60,195 nt of DNA from Eubacteriales Family XIII. Incertae Sedis bacterium (GTDB lineage Bacteria; Bacillota; Clostridia; Peptostreptococcales; Anaerovoracaceae): assembly GCA_031261345.1 (NCBI GenBank), contig JAISKC010000013.1, positions 1 through 60,195 of the forward strand. Reading direction: 5' to 3'. Below the pieces are notes generated by a model, which worked only from the letters and a program-made list of their open reading frames with translations, searched no databases and had not been told where the DNA came from. Shown here piece by piece: positions 8,766 to 14,683 of the stretch. The position numbers were made by a program, and so were the translations under genes. Each line of letters starts with the position of its first letter. The stretch's first letter is position 1.

Positions 8766-8806
8766 AAAAAGCTCGCGGCGTTTTCACACGTCCGCGAGCT
8801 TTTTGT
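8766..8806. terminator. Strong bidirectional terminator
   Basis: AAAAAGCTCGCGG at 8766-8778 pairs perfectly with CCGCGAGCTTTTT at 8792-8804. A-run and T-run flank the stem, so it can end transcription from both strands. It serves the TIGR04076-like gene (plus) and the small peptide gene at 8834-8908 (minus). Confidence 0.9.
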
Positions 8807-8833
8807 TTGCTTGTCTGCTTTCTGCTGTCTGGG

Positions 8834-8908
8834 CTATTTTTCGATCTTGTAGGCGTCAGCGATTTTTGTTCCGATGTTCTTTACTGCTTTTACTATTTTG
8901 TTTGCCAT
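8834..8908 (-). CDS. 24-residue cationic amphipathic peptide
   Basis: On the minus strand an ATG at 8908 opens a 24-codon frame beginning MANKIVKAVKNIG and ending in TAG at 8834. An excellent AAGGAGA lies 5-7 bases upstream of the ATG. Six Lys against one Asp and one Glu give a net charge near +4. Ile, Val, Ala and Tyr fall on one helical face (residues 5, 9, 12, 16, 19/20), as in membrane-active peptides. A plausible promoter (8981-9009) precedes it and a bidirectional terminator (8766-8806) follows. It has no signal peptide. It could be a leaderless bacteriocin, a PSM-like peptide, a type I toxin or a membrane-associated small protein. Confidence 0.7.
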   Translation of the reverse strand: MANKIVKAVKNIGTKIADAYKIEK

Positions 8909-8980
8909 GTTGATCTCCTTTTATCTCTTGATGAGGATAACTTGGTTTTGCCGGCCGGCATTGTTTCTTTTCTTAATCTT

Positions 8981-9009
8981 AATCTAACACCTTGGCATAT
9001 ATAAGTAAA
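8981..9009 (-). promoter_or_regulatory. Putative promoter of the small peptide gene
   Basis: Reading on the minus strand, TTTACT (9009-9004) and TAGATT (8986-8981) are 17 bp apart. The leader of about 65 bases contains a perfect GCCGGCCGGC palindrome at 8950-8959. Confidence 0.5.
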
Positions 9010-9033
9010 ACGCATATTATTAATGTATTACAT

Positions 9034-9912
9034 TCATATTTGTAATGCAACATTTCGGCGGTAGAGTTCGGCAAACATTGCTCCTGCTATTATTAGGGCA
9101 CCGCCGATGAATTGCATGGGGCTGAGACGCTCGGATAGAATGATGGCGGACAGGCCAAGAGCCACCGGAATTTCTATATAGCCCAGAATTGCAACACTTT
9201 GTGCCGGAATCTTCATATATGCCGAGAAGTAGAATGACAACGCAATTCCCCCGTTCACGAAGCACATGATGAGCAGCGGCAGTATGAAATCCGCGTGTAT
9301 TTCAAAGTGATAGCCCTGTCTTACCCCCACAAATATCGCGACGGTGATGAACGCTATGATGAGTTGGCAGGTAACGCGTTCCATGCTGGCGATTCCTTCG
9401 GCCTTTCGGAGAAACACGAGATTTGTCACCATCGTTACTGCAACGAGAATGCCGCAGGCTATTCCCCATGCGGATTTCCCCTGCTCGAGCGCTTGAAAAT
9501 TGACCATTAACATGCCTGCGAAAACCACGATAATCGCAGCGATTTTGATACCGGTCAGCGCCTCTTTGAAGACCACGGGCGAAATGACAATGATGATAAT
9601 GGGCGCCAAGTAATTCAGTATGGTGGTGAGACTCACGCCGATTTGTGCGTAAGCCTCGAATACGAACATGATATTTATGCCTGTGGAAATGCCGGCCAGA
9701 AACAGCCATTTCATGCTCCTTTTGCATTTCCAGAATGAAAATCGTCCGCCGCGAACGAGAAATATTGCCAGCAAAAATAGGCTTGTGGTCGCCAGTCTGA
9801 AAAAGACGATCTCGTAGCTATTCAGCGGGATATAGCTCGCAACAATCCCGTTCGTTGCCATTATCAGCAGTGCGACGATGTACTGCACATATCCAAATTT
9901 TGAGTGCTTCAT
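9034..9912 (-). CDS. EamA-family (drug/metabolite) transporter
   Basis: A 292-residue, ten-helix membrane protein made of two EamA repeats. The first repeat is about residues 8-140 and the second about 150-285, starting AWGIACGILVAVTMVTNLVFLR. The typical second-half ending (FIGGALIIAGAMFAELYRR) is present. Such transporters move amino acids, nucleotides or other metabolites; the substrate cannot be told. It starts 9 bp after the alcohol dehydrogenase stop codon with a weak ribosome site, suggesting translational coupling. Confidence 0.9.
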   Translation of the reverse strand: MKHSKFGYVQYIVALLIMATNGIVASYIPLNSYEIVFFRLATTSLFLLAIFLVRGGRFSFWKCKRSMKWLFLAGISTGINIMFVFEAYAQIGVSLTTILNYLAPIIIIVISPVVFKEALTGIKIAAIIVVFAGMLMVNFQALEQGKSAWGIACGILVAVTMVTNLVFLRKAEGIASMERVTCQLIIAFITVAIFVGVRQGYHFEIHADFILPLLIMCFVNGGIALSFYFSAYMKIPAQSVAILGYIEIPVALGLSAIILSERLSPMQFIGGALIIAGAMFAELYRRNVALQI

Positions 9913-9921
9913 GTAAAAGGC

Positions 9922-11088
9922 TTACTTGAAGGACTTTTTCAGTAATGCTAGGGTTGCTTCCTCGTCTATCTCCACAGGGTCGAGCGGGAACATGTGGCCC
10001 ATTACCGTGTGGGCGTTTTTCGCTATGCCTGGGAGTTCGTCTTCCGTGAAGCCGTAATCCGTCAGCTTGAGGTCGTCTACTCCGCAGGCCTTCTGCAGGT
10101 CAAGCAGGACTGTGAGAAAATCCTCCGGTTTCGTCGCGTTCTCTTTGCCGAGAGCCTTCGCCATATTCACGAATTTTTCGGGCACGGCTCCTTTGTTTAT
10201 CAGCGTTTCGTAGTAGGCGTGAGAGATGATGATGAGGCCCGCGCCGTGCGGGAGCTCGTGGTGATAGGCCGAAAGTGCGTGCTCGATGGCATGCTCGGAA
10301 ATGCAGCTCGAGATAGACTGAATGAAGCCGGCTATCGTGTTTGCAAGGGCTACGTCCTCTCTTGCCTCTACGTTACTGCCATCGTCCACGGCCTCTGCGA
10401 GCGAACGGCCGACTCGGGTGATTGCGTCGATTGAGTAGAGCTCGCTGATAGGGTTCGCTATTTTTGCGATATAGCCTTCGGTGCTGTGAAAGAGGGCGTC
10501 GAAGCCTTGGTAAGCGGTGAGTTTTGGTGGTACCGAAAGCATGATGAGGGGGTCTACGATTGACAGGACGGGATAGGTGGAATCCCAGCCGATGCCGAGT
10601 TTTTCCTTCGTGTCCGTCTTCGTGATAACTGCCCATGGGTCGGCTTCCGTGCCGGTGCCCGCTGTGGTAGTGATAGCTACTACCGGCAGAGGCGCGTTTG
10701 GTATGGGCTGATTTTTTCCGGTGGCTCCCCCTACGTAATCCCAGAGGTTGCCTTCGTTTGCGGCCATCACCGCTATGGCTTTGGCCGAGTCAATGCTGCT
10801 TCCGCCGCCCAAGCCCAGTATGAAGTCCACGCCTTCATTTTTGGAAAGTTCCGCGGCTTCCGTTACGTGTTCAAGCAGGGGATTTGGCTGGATTTTGTCG
10901 AAGACTATGTGGTCCACGCCTGCCTTGTCCAGCTGTTCCTCCACCCTCGCCAAGTAACCTTGGCCGCGCATGGATTTTCCCGCAGTAATTACTATAAGTG
11001 CTTTCTTGCCAGGCAGCTTTTGCCTGTGAAGTTTGTCTAGGGATCCTTGTCCGAAGACTACCTTTGTGGGTATAAAATATTTGAACAT
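9922..11088 (-). CDS. Iron-containing alcohol dehydrogenase
   Basis: A 388-residue group III alcohol dehydrogenase that reduces aldehydes or ketones with NAD(P)H. Family features are the nucleotide-binding GGGSSIDSAKAIA (near residue 95), TTTAGTGTEAD, and metal ligands in GFDALFHSTEGY and ISEHAIEHALSAYHHELPHGAGL. Start ATG at 11088 has GAGGAGG 8 bp upstream. The promoter is probably the extended -10 box TGATATAAT inside the 31-bp repeat 11117-11147. Substrate is unknown; butanol, 1,3-propanediol and lactaldehyde enzymes all belong here. Confidence 0.93.
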   Translation of the reverse strand: MFKYFIPTKVVFGQGSLDKLHRQKLPGKKALIVITAGKSMRGQGYLARVEEQLDKAGVDHIVFDKIQPNPLLEHVTEAAELSKNEGVDFILGLGGGSSIDSAKAIAVMAANEGNLWDYVGGATGKNQPIPNAPLPVVAITTTAGTGTEADPWAVITKTDTKEKLGIGWDSTYPVLSIVDPLIMLSVPPKLTAYQGFDALFHSTEGYIAKIANPISELYSIDAITRVGRSLAEAVDDGSNVEAREDVALANTIAGFIQSISSCISEHAIEHALSAYHHELPHGAGLIIISHAYYETLINKGAVPEKFVNMAKALGKENATKPEDFLTVLLDLQKACGVDDLKLTDYGFTEDELPGIAKNAHTVMGHMFPLDPVEIDEEATLALLKKSFK

Positions 11089-11116
11089 CGTTTTTCCTCC
11101 TCAACAATCTGAATCG

Positions 11117-11147
11117 TGTTATTTGCAGGTAAATTATATCACATGTT
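11117..11147. repeat. 31-bp direct repeat, left copy
   Basis: A 31-bp sequence (TGTTATTTGCAGG...CACATGTT) is repeated exactly at 14393-14423 in the same orientation. On the minus strand it holds the extended -10 TGATATAAT of the alcohol dehydrogenase gene. The two copies bracket 3.2 kb of accessory genes. Confidence 0.9.
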
Positions 11148-11382
11148 ATAATTGCAGACGAAGAAGGTCTCAAGTTCCTTCCTTGAGAATATCCAGATAG
11201 CTTTTATATGAGAACAGCCTATTACGCTTATTGCCAGACACTTTTTCCAGTATTCTGACATCACATAATCTTCCCTTGATATTGATAAATGAAATCATAA
11301 TAGTCGTGTTATTTCAATTTGTCAATTTAACTTGAAATAACGAGGGTTAAATTCCTTGCTTGTTTCAATCTACCAAGCTCTG
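11148..11382. other. Gene-poor stretch with a minus-strand promoter
   Basis: No convincing gene lies here. Two overlapping minus-strand frames of about 40 codons are open (one ends in LDILKEGT), but neither has a good start. The promoter and operator at 11297-11341 point toward the alcohol dehydrogenase and may give it a second, longer transcript. Confidence 0.5.
11297..11341 (-). promoter_or_regulatory. Minus-strand promoter with 10-bp inverted repeat operator
   Basis: On the minus strand TTGACA (11325-11320) and TATTAT (11302-11297) are 17 bp apart. A perfect 10-bp inverted repeat GTTATTTCAA / TTGAAATAAC (11308-11317 and 11332-11341) flanks the -35 box, so a repressor dimer could block it. 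Confidence 0.65.
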
Positions 11383-11451
11383 TTCCAAATCATTGGACTA
11401 AATCGTTCCAAATCGTTGGATTAAATCGCTCCAAATCGTTGACTTATGTTT
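11383..11451. repeat. Three 23-bp tandem repeats (iteron-like operator)
   Basis: Three adjacent 23-bp units begin at 11383, 11406 and 11429. The first two contain CCAA-N4-TTGG dyads followed by TAAATCG. In the third, TTGG becomes TTGA, which forms the -35 box of the next gene. Binding at this array should control that promoter. Confidence 0.75.
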
Positions 11452-11466
11452 GGAATATGGTAGAAT
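11439..11466 (+). promoter_or_regulatory. Promoter of the DUF4143 ATPase gene
   Basis: TTGACT at 11439-11444 and TAGAAT at 11461-11466, 16 bp apart. Only 7 bases separate the -10 box from the ATG at 11474, so the mRNA would start at the start codon. Confidence 0.7.
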
Positions 11467-11473
11467 TAGTGAT

Positions 11474-12766
11474 ATGAAAGAGAAATATGAAAGGTTAATA
11501 GAGCCATATATTGCAGAGCTTATGCACGACTTGCCGGCCGTTGCAATAGACGGACTAAAAGGAATTGGTAAGACAGTTTCTACAAAGCATATTGCAAATA
11601 CAGTCTATGAACTTGATAGAGCGAGGGACTTCGCACTCCTGAAAAACAATTTAGAAAAACTAAAAACTAACGAGAAACCGGTTCTTATAGATGAGTGGCA
11701 GCGGATGCCGGAAGTTTGGGATTATATCCGGCGTGCAGTCGATGATGAGCTTGTTTCTGGTTCATACCTTCTCACAGGCTCTATTGCAAACACAAATACG
11801 GACATTCACTCCGGCGCAGGACGGATTATCAGAAAAAAAATGTACCCTCTCTCATTACAAGAAAGAAATTTGGAGACACCGACAGTGTCTATATCTGAAA
11901 TTTTTGCAAGTGATGAGAATTTTGTAACGCCTATAGGTGGGGAAACAAGTGTTGAATTTGACCAATACATCTCTGAAATAGTCATGTCCGGATTACCGGC
12001 TTTTCGAGCTCAATCCGAGAAATTTCGCAGCCAAGCGTTCGAATCATTTTTTGATAATATTTTATCCCATGAGTTTGAGCAGCAAGGTGTGAAAATCAGA
12101 CAGCCGCAGACTTTGCTTCGGTGGCTACGAGCATATGCTGCGGCGACTTCCACAAATTCGGGATACGAAGAGATACTGGATGCATCTACAGCCGGTGAAG
12201 GAAGCAAACCATCGGCAAAGACGACAATAGCTTATAGGGAAGCATTGGGTAACCTTTGGCTTCTCGACGAGCTTCAGGCTTGGGTAAGTGGCAGTGAATT
12301 TTTCACAGGTTTGAAATCCACTCCAAAGCATTATCTGGCTGATCCGGCGTTTGCCGTTCATCTATTGGGGTTGACCGAGGAAATTCTCAAAAGCCCTGGA
12401 AGTGAAATACCTGGGACAGATAAATTTAATAAAAAATACGGAGATATTCTCGGTCGCCTTTTTGAGTCGCTTATGCAGCTGTCGCTCAGAGTTTATTCAA
12501 GTGTCAACGATGCATCCTTATCATATGCGGCAACACATAAAACCGAGCATGAGATTGACTTCATAGTTCAAAAGGGATTGAGATTTATTGCTTTTGAGGT
12601 AAAACTTGCGCCATATATTGAAGACCGCGATGTAAGACACTTGCTTTGGTTAAAAGAAAAAACGGGAATGTACCTTGCAGATGCGATTATTATAACAACT
12701 GGGCCCTTTGCATATCGAAGGCCTGACGGGATAGCCGTAGTCCCCGCAGCACTTCTCGGAGCATAG
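11474..12766 (+). CDS. AAA ATPase with DUF4143 and a PD-(D/E)XK-like C terminus
   Basis: A 430-residue protein of the large, poorly understood AAA/DUF4143 group common in anaerobes. Walker A is GLKGIGKT (about 27-34) and Walker B LIDEWQRMPE (about 71-80); a sensor stretch YLLTGS follows. The C terminus has EIDFIV (about 360) and AFEVKL (about 374), the spacing of a PD-(D/E)XK nuclease core. These proteins are suspected in defence or plasmid/phage interaction, but the role is unproven. Start chosen at 11474; an earlier in-frame codon at 11450 would overlap the promoter. There is no Shine-Dalgarno. Confidence 0.88.
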   Translation: MKEKYERLIEPYIAELMHDLPAVAIDGLKGIGKTVSTKHIANTVYELDRARDFALLKNNLEKLKTNEKPVLIDEWQRMPEVWDYIRRAVDDELVSGSYLLTGSIANTNTDIHSGAGRIIRKKMYPLSLQERNLETPTVSISEIFASDENFVTPIGGETSVEFDQYISEIVMSGLPAFRAQSEKFRSQAFESFFDNILSHEFEQQGVKIRQPQTLLRWLRAYAAATSTNSGYEEILDASTAGEGSKPSAKTTIAYREALGNLWLLDELQAWVSGSEFFTGLKSTPKHYLADPAFAVHLLGLTEEILKSPGSEIPGTDKFNKKYGDILGRLFESLMQLSLRVYSSVNDASLSYAATHKTEHEIDFIVQKGLRFIAFEVKLAPYIEDRDVRHLLWLKEKTGMYLADAIIITTGPFAYRRPDGIAVVPAALLGA

Positions 12767-12774
12767 AAATTCCG

Positions 12775-12941
12775 AGAAATATATCAAAAACGAAGTATGC
12801 ATAAAATATCAAACAAATGTTACAATAGAAGGCGAAAAAGGGACAAGTCTAATGTTAAGGACCATATGGATTATAACAAATGATTCAGATGTTCCACGAT
12901 TAGTTACAGTCACGTTTAGTAAAAAAGGTAAAAATGTTTAA
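12775..12941 (+). pseudogene. Remnant of a DUF6883 gene (C-terminal part only)
   Basis: In one frame this stretch reads ...YIKNEVCIKYQTNVTIEGEK, then LRTIWIITNDSDVPRLVTVTF. It matches my memory of the DUF6883 C terminus (VRTVWII...DVPRLVTAYP). About the first two thirds of the gene are missing, lost at the junction with the upstream ATPase. The frame overlaps the DUF4926 start by 8 bases, the usual DUF6883-DUF4926 arrangement. A 29-codon ORF from ATG 12852 could still be translated but would not be a full domain. Confidence 0.6.
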
Positions 12942-13155
12942 TCTATTTGACATTGTAAAACTTAAAAGTCCAAAAATAAATCTTGGTATCACTTCTAATG
13001 ATATTGGTGCCATTGTGTATATCCATAATGATGGCGAGGCATATGGCGAGGCATATACTGTTGAATTTTTAGATTCTGACAATGAAACAATTATGGAAAG
13101 TTTATTTATGGAATTTACACCAGATGAATTAACTTTAGTTAAAAAGGATAGCTGA
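12934..13155 (+). CDS. DUF4926 domain protein
   Basis: A 73-residue protein beginning MFNLFDIVKLKSPKINLGI, then GAIVYIHNDG...YTVEFLDSDNETI, the pattern of DUF4926, a small SH3-like beta barrel usually encoded next to DUF6883. Its partner upstream is truncated here. A perfect 12-bp tandem duplication (ATGGCGAGGCAT twice, about 13032-13055) turns the conserved GEAY into GEAYGEAY; homologues normally have one copy. Such pairs are often found near toxin or immunity genes; function is unknown. Confidence 0.8.
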   Translation: MFNLFDIVKLKSPKINLGITSNDIGAIVYIHNDGEAYGEAYTVEFLDSDNETIMESLFMEFTPDELTLVKKDS

Positions 13156-13222
13156 CAATTTCCGTTCTTTTAGAAGGTAAAGAGTGCTTGCAATACGAAG
13201 CATAAAGTAAAGAGGTATTTTG

Positions 13223-13414
13223 ATGAAGGTCAAGTGGTTGGGGAGGGACGATCCCGTTACATTGAGAAACGGACATATTTATGAAGTGCTCGCTGAAGAG
13301 CATGGTAGTTATCGCGTCATAGATGAAGAGGGTGAGGATTACCTTTATCCAAAACGAGAATTTGAAATAGTTGAAAAATATTTGGAGAAATCGCAAAATG
13401 CTTTGGATGATTAA
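13223..13414 (+). CDS. Small protein of unknown function
   Basis: A 63-residue protein (MKVKWLGRDDPVTLRNGHIYEV...) with AAAGAGG 7 bases before the ATG. The sequence suggests a small SH3-like beta fold (NGHIYEVLAEEHGSYRVIDEEGEDYLYP), as in several immunity-like proteins. The gene overlaps the next one by 17 bases. I do not recognise a named family. Confidence 0.7.
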   Translation: MKVKWLGRDDPVTLRNGHIYEVLAEEHGSYRVIDEEGEDYLYPKREFEIVEKYLEKSQNALDD

Positions 13415-13640
13415 AAAAATAAGTGAAAATGACGATGAAATAATCGTTGGGTACAACCCTGGGAGTGACAAACGGTTTGACGGCCGTATAGTGTATAACC
13501 GTAAAGAGCAAGAGACACATCTTGAATCACTTGCTGAAGGTTCAAATGAATTTGATGGTAAGAAGTGTGCTGGTCATACACGTACCAAAATACTTAAAGG
13601 TTTGTTAAAAGACGAACCTGTTATGATTGCACTTGGATAA
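13398..13640 (+). CDS. Small protein of unknown function
   Basis: An 80-residue protein from ATG 13398 (MLWMIKKISENDDEIIVGYNPGSDKRFDGRIVYNR...). A GGAG lies 10 bases upstream inside the preceding gene, with which it overlaps by 17 bases, so the two are co-translated. The pattern is a beta-rich start followed by a helical, basic end (AGHTRTKILKGLLKDEP). Not recognised. It ends 9 bp from the convergent hicB gene. Confidence 0.65.
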   Translation: MLWMIKKISENDDEIIVGYNPGSDKRFDGRIVYNRKEQETHLESLAEGSNEFDGKKCAGHTRTKILKGLLKDEPVMIALG

Positions 13641-13649
13641 GTAACGGGT

Positions 13650-14087
13650 TTATACAGTATGCAATTCTGCCTTGAGGGCATTCTGGAGAACTGCCGATAC
13701 ATTGATGCCAGCTTTGCTTGCTTCCGCATCGAGCCACGCCGGAAGGGAGACATTGCGGCGAACTGCTGTATTTTGTAATTTCTTGCGATACAAGTCAAAG
13801 TCCACCGGCACGAGGGTCTTAAATTCCGTAATAATTTCAGAGGGTTCACAGACGTCCGCCCAGTGAGATACACTCATATCGATACTATCAATAGCTGTTG
13901 GCGTTGGTATAAACTTTCCATCGTCTTCATAATCCACTCCACAAAGCGATATTATATCCTCCGCCATATAAAGTGCGTCATTTAAATCCTTGCCCTCAGT
14001 AACAACATCAAAGTCCGGCACATATACGAGATATGGCATTTTCTTATCTGTCGTTTCTGTAATTATTACTGTATATATTTCTTTCAT
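13650..14087 (-). CDS. hicB: HicB-family antitoxin
   Basis: A 145-residue antitoxin. The N-terminal RNase H-like fold is typical (MPYLVYVPDFDVVTEGKDLNDALYMAEDII, about 17-46), and the C terminus has a ribbon-helix-helix type DNA-binding segment (NVSLPAWLDAEASKAGINVSAVLQNAL, about 113-139). HicB binds HicA and represses the operon. The start has GGAGGAA 5 bases upstream. It lies 22 bp downstream of hicA. Confidence 0.9.
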   Translation of the reverse strand: MKEIYTVIITETTDKKMPYLVYVPDFDVVTEGKDLNDALYMAEDIISLCGVDYEDDGKFIPTPTAIDSIDMSVSHWADVCEPSEIITEFKTLVPVDFDLYRKKLQNTAVRRNVSLPAWLDAEASKAGINVSAVLQNALKAELHTV

Positions 14088-14109
14088 TGCTTCCTCCTTA
14101 AGGGAACTT

Positions 14110-14286
14110 TTACAGTCCCCATTTTCTTATCAAATCCTTTGCTAATCCCTCACTTACTTCCCTGTGGCGTGGTATCTTTTCTTTATCCTTGCCGTTGGTA
14201 TAGATGTCGTGATTCCCACCGTTTCTTAGAAAATACCAACCTTGCTTCTCGAACTTCTTTATCAAATCCCTTTGTTTCAATCTCAT
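14110..14286 (-). CDS. hicA: HicA-family mRNA interferase toxin
   Basis: A 58-residue double-stranded-RNA-binding-like toxin that degrades mRNA. It has the catalytic His in GGNHDIYTNG (about residue 27) and the typical end IPRHREVSEGLAKDLIRKWGL. The start ATG at 14286 was chosen because AGGAAGG lies 3 bases upstream. A longer frame from 14325 would cover the promoter. The toxin-first order is the usual one for hicAB. Confidence 0.92.
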   Translation of the reverse strand: MRLKQRDLIKKFEKQGWYFLRNGGNHDIYTNGKDKEKIPRHREVSEGLAKDLIRKWGL

Positions 14287-14302
14287 GTCCTTCCTATATA
14301 AT

Positions 14303-14331
14303 ATATTACACAATATATTACACACTGTAAA
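14303..14331 (-). promoter_or_regulatory. hicAB promoter with repeated operator
   Basis: On the minus strand TTTACA (14331-14326) and TAATAT (14308-14303) are 17 bp apart. The region contains two direct copies of TGTGTAATATAT (start to start 12 bp), a likely HicB or HicAB binding site. Confidence 0.7.
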
Positions 14332-14392
14332 GTGGTATAATGTATATTTTTATACACATTATTTTCAAGGAAAATTCGGATGATGGTCTCCT

Positions 14393-14423
14393 TGTTATTT
14401 GCAGGTAAATTATATCACATGTT
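14393..14423. repeat. 31-bp direct repeat, right copy
   Basis: Exact copy of 11117-11147. On the minus strand it carries an extended -10 box TGATATAAT pointing toward hicA. About 10 bases later there is an AAGGAG without a good start codon. The remaining sequence up to the CIRCE element (14424-14562) shows no gene. Confidence 0.9.
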
Positions 14424-14562
14424 CATCGGCACAGTGGGACACAATGACATGTATTTTATGATTTTCAAGTCTTGTGTTTTGTGATTATCAAGTTTAATTT
14501 CCGATTCAATCACCTGTCCCCTCATTCAATTAAGTAGATTATAGCGAAAAATAATTTATTTT

Positions 14563-14589
14563 TTGGCACTCAATTGTTTAGAGTGCTGA
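14563..14589. promoter_or_regulatory. CIRCE element (HrcA operator)
   Basis: TTGGCACTC-N9-GAGTGCTGA matches the CIRCE consensus TTAGCACTC-N9-GAGTGCTAA with one change in each arm. It overlaps the clpB promoter, so HrcA repression with release on heat shock is expected. Confidence 0.88.
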
Positions 14590-14603
14590 TAATTGGGTAT
14601 AAT
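14574..14603 (+). promoter_or_regulatory. clpB promoter
   Basis: TTGTTT at 14574-14579, inside the CIRCE loop, and TATAAT at 14598-14603, 18 bp apart. The leader contains a palindromic repeat copy (14632-14661). Confidence 0.75.
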
Positions 14604-14631
14604 ATATATAGGAGCCTAAATGGCGAAGCGG

Positions 14632-14661
14632 TGGATTGCTTCGCTACGCTCGCAATGACGG
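14632..14661. repeat. Dispersed palindromic repeat, copy in the clpB leader
   Basis: TGGATTGCTTCGCTACGCTC followed by GCAATGACGG. This is the second subtype of the family, with a different centre between the constant ends GGATTGC and GCAATGACGG. Confidence 0.85.
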
Positions 14662-14683
14662 TTTTGAAAAGGGGTGATTTTTT

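Noticed and set aside
8807-9004. Plus-strand frame of 65 codons (MLVCFLLSGLFFDLVG...)
   Set aside because: It lacks a ribosome site, directly follows a terminator and is antisense to the better supported 24-aa peptide gene.
11383-11451. CRISPR array
   Set aside because: Three contiguous 23-bp repeats without spacers; no cas genes. Best read as operator iterons.
14340-14392. Short frame from GTG between the right 31-bp repeat and hicA
   Set aside because: It only translates the hicA operator repeats and ends at the hicA start; no evidence of a protein.
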